A stretch of DNA of 64,000 nucleotides from NCBI GenBank assembly GCA_902760805.1, contig CACWHY010000008.1, positions 51,587-115,586 of the forward strand, in the 5' to 3' direction. The translations under genes and the position numbers were made by a program. Shown here piece after piece: positions 7,864 through 15,998 of the stretch. Under the pieces are notes generated by a model. It was given only the letters and a program-made list of their open reading frames with translations, had not been told where the DNA came from and did not search any database. The DNA is from Ruminococcus flavefaciens. GTDB lineage: Bacteria; Bacillota; Clostridia; Oscillospirales; Ruminococcaceae. How positions within the stretch are numbered: the first letter of the stretch is position 1; the number at the start of each line of letters is the position of its first letter.

Positions 7864-9150
7864 ATGATCACGATCAGAAAGCACGCATTTTTTATCCCCA
7901 CCACACGTCAGTGCAGCGCCCCTGTTGAGAGCGCTCTGGAGGAGATAAGCCAGTATCAGCTGGAGGAGGACGAAAGTGTAGATTTTGTTCTTCTTGAGCA
8001 AAACCGAGACAAGATCTCTGCCGCCAATGGCAGGGCTCTCAAGGAATACCAGAAGCAGTACCCCAACATCCATATGTACCACATCTATGCCGAGGACATC
8101 GACAGCTTCTGCGTAAAATACCTGGTGAAGACAAGGAATATGGATCCGGAGGAGGCCGCTGAGTGTTTCAGCAGCGTTTACTCATATGGCATGACATATA
8201 ACCGGATCTTCATCATCGCAGCTCTTCTGGGAGCTGATTACATACACCGCCGGGATTCCGACGTATACACTCAGCACATCGACGGAGTGAATTTGAGTCC
8301 CTTTGAAATGGAGATGAAGTACCTGGGCAAGCCCCTGAGCAGCGTTTCCAAAAAGCTCAGCGATGACGACAGCATGGTCTACATGGTGGGAGGAGCCTAC
8401 CGTGGGAATTGGCCGATCAGCTATCAGGACATCGCCGCAAAGGACCTGAGCATCGTCTACAAGCTGATCAAAAACGGCCGCCCGGAGGAGTCCGACGCCC
8501 AGATCGTAGATTTCGTCCAGAAAAAGATGATCAAGGGCTGCTCAGAGGTCTACAAGAAGGACAAGGTGGAGCACTACTCCAAGGATATGGTGGAGGTGGG
8601 CTCGCAGGCTATATATAAGGTATTCCAGTACCTGCCCATACCCCCGGCAGAGCAGACCTCAGGCCTTGACTACATGATAAACTTCATGCTTGAGTGCTCA
8701 GACAGCCCCATTGTCTATCACAACCGCCGTGTCCACCACGTCTACACCGACGAGCGCCAGGAGCACAGGTGGAACGAAAAATACCACATCGGCCTTGCGG
8801 AGTACCGTGCATGGTACCCGGTGAACAAGAAGCTGAAGGACGTTTTCTCCGGAAGTCAGGAGAAGGATTACGCAACGATCTCCATGACCATGGCCGAGGA
8901 GCTTGACCACATCGACTGGAACGGTATCCGCTCACAGCAGACAGAGATGCTCCACCGTATGTCAGAGCTTTACAAGGAGAGCGGCAACGATAACTATATC
9001 GGTGCAGCCGGCGTTATCGAGGACAACATAGACAACATCATCGACAAGGTAAAAGACAGCGTAAGCGCATATAAGACTCTGCTGATCAATTGGGCTCCTC
9101 TCATGGAGTACGCCTCAAAGAGCTCAGTGAAGAGCGTTTGCAGAGCATGA
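7864..9150 (+). CDS. GT-A-like protein of unrecognised family, first gene of biosynthetic operon
   Basis: 428 residues, soluble, no signal peptide. I do not recognise the family with certainty. The region about 110-185 looks like a nucleotide-sugar GT-A fold: a hydrophobic strand, then LLGADYIHRRDSDVYTQ, where RDSD would serve as the DxD metal/nucleotide motif, and later MVYMVGGAYRGNWPIS. This suggests a glycosyltransferase or a related nucleotidyl-diphosphate enzyme. The C-terminal third is helical and charged. The start is awkward: AAAGGAAGG runs straight into the ATG, leaving 4 bases from the AAAGG core. The next gene starts 13 bases after the stop, so this is the first large gene of the operon. 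Confidence 0.75.
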   Translation: MITIRKHAFFIPTTRQCSAPVESALEEISQYQLEEDESVDFVLLEQNRDKISAANGRALKEYQKQYPNIHMYHIYAEDIDSFCVKYLVKTRNMDPEEAAECFSSVYSYGMTYNRIFIIAALLGADYIHRRDSDVYTQHIDGVNLSPFEMEMKYLGKPLSSVSKKLSDDDSMVYMVGGAYRGNWPISYQDIAAKDLSIVYKLIKNGRPEESDAQIVDFVQKKMIKGCSEVYKKDKVEHYSKDMVEVGSQAIYKVFQYLPIPPAEQTSGLDYMINFMLECSDSPIVYHNRRVHHVYTDERQEHRWNEKYHIGLAEYRAWYPVNKKLKDVFSGSQEKDYATISMTMAEELDHIDWNGIRSQQTEMLHRMSELYKESGNDNYIGAAGVIEDNIDNIIDKVKDSVSAYKTLLINWAPLMEYASKSSVKSVCRA

Positions 9151-9163
9151 AAGGAAGGAATCA

Positions 9164-9862
9164 ATGAAAGGATTTATCGACTATAACATCGACTACGTTA
9201 TCAAATTCGGCGGCAGTATCCTGGAGGACTTCGAGGCCTGCCAGAAGACCGTAAAGGCGATCTCACAGCTGCCTGCACTGGGCGTGAAGGTGCTTGTTGT
9301 GCCCGGCGGCGGCCCCACAGACAACACTATCGAGCGCCTTGACAAGACAGCTCACTTCGTGCCCTTCACCCACCACAAGGCCTGCGCCCGTGCTCAGGAC
9401 CAGACCGGCCTTATGATCTGTGACCCGGTATTCGGCGACACCTTCACTCCCTGCCAGACCTTCGAGGAGGTCAACGAGGCAACTGCTGCGGGGAAGGTGC
9501 CTGTGCTGCTGCCCTCCTACACGATCTTCGCCTGCGACCCCTTCGAGCGCTGCTGGGAGATCACCTCTGACGCAATGGCAGCCTGGTACAGCTGGTTCGT
9601 ACACAGCAAGAACATCATCATCATCACCAACGTTGACGGAGTTTACCCCTCCGACAAGATCGGCCAGGAGGGAGCTCTGATCACTGAGATCTCGGCAACC
9701 GATCTTATGAAGTACGGCCACAACGCCGTTGACGCCTGCACAGCGCCCTTCTTGAAGGAAAACGGCATCAACTGCTGGATCGTGAATGGAAGCTCCCCCG
9801 AGCGTATCATCGACATCGTTCAGGGCAAGAAGACCATCGGCACCTTCATCAAGGGAGAGTGA
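9164..9862 (+). CDS. Amino acid kinase-fold small-molecule kinase
   Basis: 232 residues. It has the amino acid kinase fold shared by aspartokinase, UMP kinase, isopentenyl phosphate kinase, FomA and MfnE: the YVIKFGGS strand and loop (Lys14, Gly16-Gly17), VVPGGG (46-50), EITSDAMAAW (Asp136) and IITNVDGVYP (about 154-162). It is shorter than aspartokinase and has no ACT domain, so it is likely a phosphate- or carboxylate-phosphorylating enzyme for a special substrate. FKGE-type ends and HNAVDACTAPFLKENGI near the C-terminus are typical of MfnE/IPK-like members. It lies between the GT-A-like gene and an NDP-kinase/nucleotidyltransferase fusion, which suggests stepwise phosphorylation before nucleotidyl activation. 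The substrate is unknown. Confidence 0.85.
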   Translation: MKGFIDYNIDYVIKFGGSILEDFEACQKTVKAISQLPALGVKVLVVPGGGPTDNTIERLDKTAHFVPFTHHKACARAQDQTGLMICDPVFGDTFTPCQTFEEVNEATAAGKVPVLLPSYTIFACDPFERCWEITSDAMAAWYSWFVHSKNIIIITNVDGVYPSDKIGQEGALITEISATDLMKYGHNAVDACTAPFLKENGINCWIVNGSSPERIIDIVQGKKTIGTFIKGE

Positions 9863-9865
9863 GCC

Positions 9866-11185
9866 ATGGTCAATCTTGAAAGCAAGCTGGAAAGCGGCCT
9901 TCTGGGCATGACCGTATACTCCCCGGACGTTTACGCCTCGGGGATAAGCGGAGACATAGACGAGTTCATCGCAAGGCGCACAGGTCTGATCCCGGTGCTT
10001 CGCCATAAGCTCTGCCACAGCTCCGCATCTATAGAGAGATTTTATGCCACCGGCGTACACAAGAACGTTCCCAACTGGCATCATGTGGTGGACTTCTTCA
10101 CCGGCGGCCCCTCACTGATCACATTCTGGTACGGTGAGGAGGCTCTGGACAAACTGAACGCTGTCAAGGGCAAGAGCCACCCTGCAAGAGCCGCAGCGGA
10201 TACCGTCCGTGGACACTTTTTCTGCGACAATGCGGTGTGCAACCTGATACATACCAGCGACGACGTGCCGGAGATGATCCGTGAGCTGACTGCTGCTGAG
10301 TGCTACGGCCTGCTGAAGGCACCCTTCACGGGGAAGGCTGTTCCCTGCGAGGACTTTTCTCAGGGCGAGCCTGAGCTCCGCCACAATGGAGCCTACACCT
10401 TCCTGAAGGTCATGGGCAGGATCCTTGGCAAGGAGATAAACACAGATCCCGGCAATTTCGAGGGCTCAGCCGAGCTTTACGGCGCTTGCATCGGAGAGCT
10501 TCGCACCTTGGCGGAGCAGGCTCCCTCACCTGAGAGAAAGCTGATCTCGGCCTTCCTCCGGGGAGATGAAACTGCTGCGGAGGAGCTGGAAAAGTACGGC
10601 GCCTCAGCTCAGGAGCGCTTCATCATCGCCTGCTCAGCCGCCACACGGTCAGGCTGGGAGCAGCAGACCAGCCTTATTGACGCTGTTACCGGGCTCCTTG
10701 GCAGACTGGAGGGCATCGGGGGCTTCTTCATCGGCGGAAGCACCGCCGCAAGGCTTTACGGCTACAAGTGTCTTCCCGACGACATCGACGTGATCTGCAC
10801 CACCGGCGCTCTTGAGGCGATCGCAGAGCGGCTCGGCCTGAAAATAAAGCGTGCTGAGAAGAGCTTCGGCACCTACAGCTATTGCAGCTACAGCTTCGCC
10901 GGCTATGAGGTGGAATTCTCCACCATGGCGGACTACGCAAAGGGCTACAAGATCCTGATCGACAGCGAGATGCTGGCAAGGTCAGCCGGAAGGATCCCGC
11001 TGATGCCGCCTGAGGACCTGATCTGTGAGCTGTATTCGCTCAGCCGCACAGACTACCACGACGACATCGTAAGGGCCAAGAAATACCGCAGCTTCTTCGG
11101 GGACGCTCTTGATACGGAGTACCTGAGAAGGCGCTTTATCGACAGCGGTCTGGGCCAGGCTTGTCTTGCTGACCTTATGGGCTGA
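9866..11185 (+). CDS. Fusion of an NDP kinase-like domain and a nucleotidyltransferase domain
   Basis: 439 residues. The N-terminal 145 align by eye with nucleoside diphosphate kinase: VDFFTGGPSLITFWYGEEA, ADTVRGHFF (Arg115), and NLIHTSD, where His129 matches the phospho-histidine. The nucleotide-binding Lys of the usual IIKPD motif is Ser19 (VYSPDVY). The C-terminal half (about 280-400) is a Pol-beta-like nucleotidyltransferase: GGSTAARLYG (290-299), DDIDV with Asp306/Asp308, and YEVEF as the likely third acidic strand. NDP kinases normally equalise NTP pools. Fused to a nucleotidyltransferase in a pathway operon, the pair could supply or transfer an NMP group to a phosphorylated intermediate. 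It starts 3 bases after the kinase gene. I know of no standard enzyme with this layout. Confidence 0.8.
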   Translation: MVNLESKLESGLLGMTVYSPDVYASGISGDIDEFIARRTGLIPVLRHKLCHSSASIERFYATGVHKNVPNWHHVVDFFTGGPSLITFWYGEEALDKLNAVKGKSHPARAAADTVRGHFFCDNAVCNLIHTSDDVPEMIRELTAAECYGLLKAPFTGKAVPCEDFSQGEPELRHNGAYTFLKVMGRILGKEINTDPGNFEGSAELYGACIGELRTLAEQAPSPERKLISAFLRGDETAAEELEKYGASAQERFIIACSAATRSGWEQQTSLIDAVTGLLGRLEGIGGFFIGGSTAARLYGYKCLPDDIDVICTTGALEAIAERLGLKIKRAEKSFGTYSYCSYSFAGYEVEFSTMADYAKGYKILIDSEMLARSAGRIPLMPPEDLICELYSLSRTDYHDDIVRAKKYRSFFGDALDTEYLRRRFIDSGLGQACLADLMG

Positions 11186-11198
11186 GGAAGGAGGCAAA

Positions 11199-12059
11199 AT
11201 GAAAAAGATCTCAGTCATCATACCCACATACAACAGGAGCTTCCTGCTTTCCGTGACACTCAATTCCCTCTGCGACCAGACCCTTCCGTCCGAGGAATTT
11301 GAGGTCATCGTGGCAGACGACGGCTCCTCCGACAACACAAGAGAGATCCTTGAGGAATACTACCGCTGGCTTGACATAAAGTACCAGTATCAGGAGGACA
11401 TGGGCTTCCGTGTGGCAAAGGCCAGAAACATGGGCATCGCCTCAGCTGAGGCGCCCCTGTGTCTTTTCGTGGACTCAGGCGTGTACCTTGACAGGAATTG
11501 CCTTGAGGAGCACATCCGCCTTTATGAGCAGGAGAAGTGGGACGTGGTCATCGGCAACGTCTACGGCTTTTCCTCAAAGCAGGACTACCGCTTCTCCCTG
11601 AGAGAGCGCCTTTCCGAGATCGGTATCGGAGCAACTCTCCGGGAGTGCGTTGACACCGGCTTCTACAAGGACACAAGGATCCCCCACTACGAGAAATACG
11701 GCGGAGACATCTCACGGCTGCCGGCACCATGGGTCTTCTTCTGGACCTGCCACGTTGCAGTTTCCACGGAGATGCTGAAAAAGGCCGGCTGCTTCGATGA
11801 GGCCTTCACCTCATGGGGAGCCGAGGATCTGGAGCTGGGCTACAGGCTTTTCTGCCAGGGAGCTAAGTTCCACTTCGGCCAGGAGACGATCTCTCTCCAC
11901 TACCCCCACGACCACGACCCCAAGGAACAAAAGAAGAGCGACAGGAACAATCTGGAATATTTCCACCACAAACACAACAACGATGTAACAAAGCTGCTTA
12001 CCGAGATCCACATAATGGAGATCAACGACAGGCTGTTGACCACGGCAGGCAAAGTCTAA
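11199..12059 (+). CDS. GT2-family glycosyltransferase with galactosyltransferase-type C-terminus
   Basis: 286 residues; start chosen at the ATG preceded by GGAAGGAGG. Classic GT-A start (KKISVIIPTYNR), nucleotide motif VIVADDGSSDNT, metal motif region LFVDSGVYLD and the C-terminal SWGAEDLELGYRLF motif of the Glyco_transf_7C type found in chondroitin-synthase-like and galactosyltransferases. The central DxD is changed to VDS. Probably adds a sugar or amino sugar to the pathway product, using a nucleotide-sugar donor. It follows the fusion gene by 13 bases and is 35 bases before the aminotransferase. Confidence 0.9.
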   Translation: MKKISVIIPTYNRSFLLSVTLNSLCDQTLPSEEFEVIVADDGSSDNTREILEEYYRWLDIKYQYQEDMGFRVAKARNMGIASAEAPLCLFVDSGVYLDRNCLEEHIRLYEQEKWDVVIGNVYGFSSKQDYRFSLRERLSEIGIGATLRECVDTGFYKDTRIPHYEKYGGDISRLPAPWVFFWTCHVAVSTEMLKKAGCFDEAFTSWGAEDLELGYRLFCQGAKFHFGQETISLHYPHDHDPKEQKKSDRNNLEYFHHKHNNDVTKLLTEIHIMEINDRLLTTAGKV

Positions 12060-12094
12060 CTAATATCATTGGATGATCAAGAGGAGAATGAAAA

Positions 12095-13426
12095 GTGAGT
12101 ACAACTACAGCAACAACAACATCTACACAGACAGCTTCACCAGAAAACGCAGAGCTTAAAAAGTATCTTTTCAGAGGAGAGTACGACATACACGACCTGA
12201 CATTCGACAGGTGTGAGGGAATCTATCTCTGGGACACTGACGGCAGAAGATACATCGACACAGCCGCCGGCACATTCAACCTGAGCCTTGGCTACACCAA
12301 CAAGGAGGTCGTTGAGACTGCCAAGGAGCAGTGCGACAAGATGATCCACCTTTCCTCATCTTATTTCAATGAGAACGTTCTCCAGCTGGCAAAGAAGCTG
12401 GTGGAGGTATCTCCTGAGAATCTGACAAGAGCTCATCTCAAGGTCAGCGGAGGCTCAACAGCCAACGAGGGCGCTGTGAAGCTGTCACAGTATTACACCG
12501 GCAAGCGTGAGGTGATCAGCTACTACATGAGCCACGTCGGCCAGACGATCTTCATGCAGGAGGCCTCAGGACTTTCCTTCCGCAGATCCAAGTTCGACTT
12601 CGGTATCGGCGGCATTTCCCACGTTCAGTACCCCTACTGCTACAGATGCCCCTACGGTCACGGCAACTGCGAGAACTGCGGACTTGAGTGCCTCAATGAG
12701 CTGAAAAACTACATCGCATACGGCTCCAGCGGAGACATCGCCTGCCTCATCATCGAGCCTATCCAGGGCAACGGCGGCAACCAGGTGCCTCCCAAGGCTT
12801 ATTTCAAGGAGCTGAAAAAGATCTGTGACGACAACGGCATCGTGCTGATCTTTGACGAGATCCAGACAGGCGTCGGACGTACAGGCAAGATGTACGCAGC
12901 CCAGTATTTCGATGTTCAGCCCAACATCATCACCACCGCAAAGGGCCTCGGCGGAACAGGCTTCCAGATCGCAGGCATACTCATGGAGGAGAAGTTCAAC
13001 CGCATGGAGAGCTTCCTGCACTCCTTCACCTACGGCACAAATATCCTCAGCGTAACTGCCGCCCTGAAGACCCTCAGCATAATCGACGACCCCAAGTTCC
13101 TCAACAACGTAACAGTATGCGGCCAGTACATCATGGACAGACTGAGAAAAATGCAGGATAAGTACGAGTTCATCGGCGACGTCCGTGGCGTAGGCCTGAT
13201 GATCGGCTTCGAGATCGTAAAGGACCGCAAGACCAAGAAGGCCGACCGTGAGCTGACTCTCCAGATCGTACACAGAGCCCTTGACCAGTACGGCCTCATG
13301 CTGAGAAGCTCCCTTTACGGCTTCGGAAACGTGCTGAAGATCCGTCCGGCACTGAACATCACCATGGATCAGTGCGAGGAAATGATGGATATTCTTGAGG
13401 AGTGTCTGGACTCCTTCGACCACTGA
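12095..13426 (+). CDS. Class III PLP aminotransferase with five-cysteine insert
   Basis: 443 residues from a GTG start 8 bases after GAGGAG. The fold-type I class III signature is clear: VSGGSTANEGAVKL, LIIEPIQGNGG, LIFDEIQTGVGRTG and TTAKGLGG (catalytic Lys283). This class moves an amino group between an amine donor and a ketone or aldehyde (for example 4-aminobutyrate or ornithine type). The N-terminal 18 residues are Thr/Ser-rich and poorly conserved in kind. An odd insert at residues 181-199 has Cys182, Cys185, Cys192, Cys195 and Cys199, which looks like a metal-binding knot. It overlaps the start of the MATE gene at TGATG. Probably aminates the carbon skeleton or sugar of the product. 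Confidence 0.92.
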   Translation: MSTTTATTTSTQTASPENAELKKYLFRGEYDIHDLTFDRCEGIYLWDTDGRRYIDTAAGTFNLSLGYTNKEVVETAKEQCDKMIHLSSSYFNENVLQLAKKLVEVSPENLTRAHLKVSGGSTANEGAVKLSQYYTGKREVISYYMSHVGQTIFMQEASGLSFRRSKFDFGIGGISHVQYPYCYRCPYGHGNCENCGLECLNELKNYIAYGSSGDIACLIIEPIQGNGGNQVPPKAYFKELKKICDDNGIVLIFDEIQTGVGRTGKMYAAQYFDVQPNIITTAKGLGGTGFQIAGILMEEKFNRMESFLHSFTYGTNILSVTAALKTLSIIDDPKFLNNVTVCGQYIMDRLRKMQDKYEFIGDVRGVGLMIGFEIVKDRKTKKADRELTLQIVHRALDQYGLMLRSSLYGFGNVLKIRPALNITMDQCEEMMDILEECLDSFDH

Positions 13427-14802
13427 TGATAAGACGTTACATAAAGGCGCTCCTTCACGACCTGAAGGGCATAAGCGTCATTGCACTTCCCCTTGTTTTT
13501 CAGGGTCTGGTATATCAGCTCCAGACCCTGACCGACAGGAAATTTCTCGGAAACCTTGACATAAAATACCTATCCGTGGTGGGAAACACGATCTTCCCCT
13601 TCAATATCACCACAGCCGTGATCTCCGCCTTCGGCATAGGTATCACCATAAAGATCGCCCAGAGCTCCAAGGATAGGGAGAAGGGCGTTGAGGACTACTG
13701 CAACAGGATCCTCATCTACAACACGATGATCGGAGTAGTCATCGCCGCAGCCTGGGCGGTATTTGCCGGAGTCATCTTCCGGGGAATGGGCGTCAGCGCC
13801 GAGCTTCTGCCCTACTGCACCAAATACGTCAGAGTGCTCTGCCTTTTCGTGCTCCTGCTGGGACTGGACAGCGCTGTTCAGGCCACCTTGCAGGGACTTG
13901 GACAGACCCGGCTAATCTTCGGCGTGGGAGTCATAAAGGTAGTGCTCAACGTGGTCTTCGACATCGTATTCATTTTCGGCAAGCTGGGGCTCCCGCAGCT
14001 GGGAGTCATTGGCGCAGCCCTCGGAACGAGTCTTGCTAACATCATCGCTAACATACTCACCATCATCGCAATAAAGAAGCTGAACTATTTCGACCTAAAG
14101 ATCGTCGGCTGCATAAAGCGCCGCAGCCCCGAGCGCTTCAAAGAGGTGGTACAGACCGGACTTCCGGCCAGTATCGAGACCTTTATCTGGCATATAAGCA
14201 ACCTTGTGCTGGTGCGCTTTATGAACAGCCTTGACGATCTTTCCGTGGGCATATATACCCTTATCTACAACCTTGAGATCACCGTTTACCGAGTTTACTA
14301 CGGCTACGCAAAGGGACTTGTCACCGCAGCCGGCTGCAGTATCGGTCAGCGGCGCTATGACAGAGCCTACAGCAAGGGCGTCAGCCTTATGACGGCGGAC
14401 GTTTTCTTCTGGGCAGCTGTCTGCGGAGTTTCCGTGGCCTTAGCTCCCCAGATCCTCAGCGCCTTCATCCACGACAGGCAGGTGGTCATGGACAGCCGGA
14501 TCTACGTTTACTTCACCGCAGTCTGCATACTGCCCAAGTCTCTCAACTCCATAGTTGGCTCAGGGATCAGGGCAGCCGGCGACACAAAGTGGATGCTGTT
14601 CACACAGGTGATCGGCAGCGTGATCGTGATCTCAAGTGCATATATACTCATCGAGAAGCTCCAAATGGGACTTCTGAGCATATACATCACCCTGATCCTT
14701 GACGAATCGGTGAGATGTATACTCAACCTTATCCACTACAGACAAAAGTACCGCCGGCTCATGGCGGAGGAGAGGAGCGTGGAGCTGTGCTCAGATTTTT
14801 AG
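13426..14802 (+). CDS. MATE-family multidrug/product exporter
   Basis: 458 residues, starting at the ATG that overlaps the aminotransferase stop (TGATG), so translationally coupled. About twelve hydrophobic segments, and the two halves typical of MATE transporters: VFQGLVYQLQTLTDRKFLGNLD near the start, GLGQTRLIFGVGVIKVVLNVVFD and the second half beginning near GLPASIETFIW. MATE proteins export cationic or amphipathic small molecules using Na+ or H+ gradients. As the only transporter in the operon, it is the likely exporter of the product, and possibly self-protection. It overlaps the next gene by 16 bases. Confidence 0.9.
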   Translation: MIRRYIKALLHDLKGISVIALPLVFQGLVYQLQTLTDRKFLGNLDIKYLSVVGNTIFPFNITTAVISAFGIGITIKIAQSSKDREKGVEDYCNRILIYNTMIGVVIAAAWAVFAGVIFRGMGVSAELLPYCTKYVRVLCLFVLLLGLDSAVQATLQGLGQTRLIFGVGVIKVVLNVVFDIVFIFGKLGLPQLGVIGAALGTSLANIIANILTIIAIKKLNYFDLKIVGCIKRRSPERFKEVVQTGLPASIETFIWHISNLVLVRFMNSLDDLSVGIYTLIYNLEITVYRVYYGYAKGLVTAAGCSIGQRRYDRAYSKGVSLMTADVFFWAAVCGVSVALAPQILSAFIHDRQVVMDSRIYVYFTAVCILPKSLNSIVGSGIRAAGDTKWMLFTQVIGSVIVISSAYILIEKLQMGLLSIYITLILDESVRCILNLIHYRQKYRRLMAEERSVELCSDF

Positions 14803-15476
14803 GCACCGGCAGCGCCTTCGACGCCTTCCGCTGTGACACCAGCGCCTACTTCCGCCGGGGAGAGACCCTCTTCATGATCGACTGCGGCAGCACCGCCTTC
14901 AAGTGCGCTCTCAGAAAGCGTATCTTTGAGGGAGCAAGTCGTGTCTGCATCATACTAACTCATCTCCACATGGATCACTGTGGGAGCCTCAGCCAGCTTG
15001 TGATGTATCTGCTGTACAAGTGCGGCGTGAAGCCAACCATAGTTTTCCCGGACCGTGACGTGAGAGAGCTGCTGCGGATCACCGGCGTAGGGCCGGATAT
15101 GTACGACCATATCCCCGGACGAGGCGCCGAGCTCCCCGAGGGCGTAAGAGTGCGCTATATGGAGTCCTCCCATGTGGACACCATAAACTGCTATTCCTTC
15201 GAGCTCTCCATTCCCGGAGAGGGCGAGATCTACTACAGCGGCGACTCCGGAGCGATCCCCAAGTCCGTGCTGGATAAATTTCTGGCCGGGGGCTATACTG
15301 CCCTTTATCAGGACACCTGCGGCGAGCGGATCCCCGGGAGGGTACACCTGAACATCGAGGATCTGTACCGGATCATCCCACAGGATAAAAGAGACATGGT
15401 ACACTGCATCCACCTAGACCCCCTTCTCACCGAGGAAAAAGTCCGCAGACGCGGCTTTGTCCCGGCTGAGTTATAA
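14787..15476 (+). CDS. Metallo-beta-lactamase-fold hydrolase
   Basis: 229 residues from a GTG with GGAGGAGAGGAG 8 bases upstream; a longer frame inside the MATE gene is open but lacks the fold start. MLRFLGTGSAFD opens the fold, THLHMDHCG (His59, His61, Asp63, His64) is the metal site, SGDSGAIPK carries the bridging Asp, and HCIHLDP gives the last His. The family cleaves phosphodiesters, lactones, thioesters and cyclic phosphates, so the reaction is not fixed. Last gene of the operon, overlapping MATE, followed by a strong terminator. It may release the finished product or protect the producer. Confidence 0.88.
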   Translation: MLRFLGTGSAFDAFRCDTSAYFRRGETLFMIDCGSTAFKCALRKRIFEGASRVCIILTHLHMDHCGSLSQLVMYLLYKCGVKPTIVFPDRDVRELLRITGVGPDMYDHIPGRGAELPEGVRVRYMESSHVDTINCYSFELSIPGEGEIYYSGDSGAIPKSVLDKFLAGGYTALYQDTCGERIPGRVHLNIEDLYRIIPQDKRDMVHCIHLDPLLTEEKVRRRGFVPAEL

Positions 15477-15494
15477 TATATCACCACTCCTTTT

Positions 15495-15521
15495 GGGCGG
15501 CCATTGGCCGCCCGTTTTTTT
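15495..15521 (+). terminator. Terminator of the biosynthetic operon
   Basis: GGGCGGCC, ATT, GGCCGCCC forms an 8-bp perfect stem followed by GTTTTTTT. Confidence 0.95.
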
Positions 15522-15525
15522 GCAT

Positions 15526-15559
15526 AAAGAAAAGCCGCAGGGAGGAAACTCTCTGCGGC
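15526..15559 (-). terminator. Terminator of the iscS-iscU operon
   Basis: GCCGCAG (15534-15540) pairs with CTGCGGC (15553-15559); on the minus strand TTTTCTTT follows. Confidence 0.8.
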
Positions 15560-15566
15560 GGTCATT

Positions 15567-15983
15567 TTATTCTTCGGGCTCGTGGATCTCGCCAACAATG
15601 GGGAGAGGATCGATGCCCTGACGTGTGTAGTAGTCCGACAGCGCCGCTCTTACGGCCTGCTCTGCCAGAACTGAGCAGTGGATCTTCACAGCCGGAAGTC
15701 CGTCAAGAGCCTCCACAACTGCGTCATTTGTCAGCTTGAGGGCGTCGTCAATGGACTTGCCCTTGATCAGCTCAGTTGCCATTGATGAGGTAGCCACAGC
15801 CGCACCGCAGCCGAAGGTCTTGAATTTTGCGTCGGTGATGATACCGCCGTCGATCTTCAGATACATCTTCATTATGTCGCCGCACTTTGCGTTGCCGATC
15901 TCGCCAACGCCGTCAGCGTCCTCTATTTCTCCCACATTTCTGGGATTTGAAAAATGGTCCAGTACCTTTTCACTGTACATCAT
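15567..15983 (-). CDS. iscU: IscU/NifU-type Fe-S cluster scaffold
   Basis: 138 residues, a NifU N-terminal-type scaffold without the C-terminal domain. The three conserved cysteines are in GNAKCGD, TFGCGAA and IHCSVLAEQA, with the Asp of CGD also present. It assembles Fe-S clusters from sulfur delivered by cysteine desulfurase. The desulfurase is encoded upstream in the same operon, with a small EF-Tu-domain-2-like gene between them. AAGGAG lies 9-10 bases upstream. NifU-like with the NifS-like partner is the usual clostridial housekeeping arrangement. Confidence 0.93.
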   Translation of the reverse strand: MMYSEKVLDHFSNPRNVGEIEDADGVGEIGNAKCGDIMKMYLKIDGGIITDAKFKTFGCGAAVATSSMATELIKGKSIDDALKLTNDAVVEALDGLPAVKIHCSVLAEQAVRAALSDYYTRQGIDPLPIVGEIHEPEE

Positions 15984-15998
15984 GATAGTAATTCTCCT

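Noticed and set aside
9263-10084. 273-residue minus-strand open frame in the biosynthetic operon
   Set aside because: Antisense of the kinase and fusion genes, both with clear domain motifs.
13402-13425. Longer N-terminus for the MATE protein, starting inside the aminotransferase gene
   Set aside because: The ATG at the TGATG overlap fits translational coupling, and the extra residues are not part of the family.
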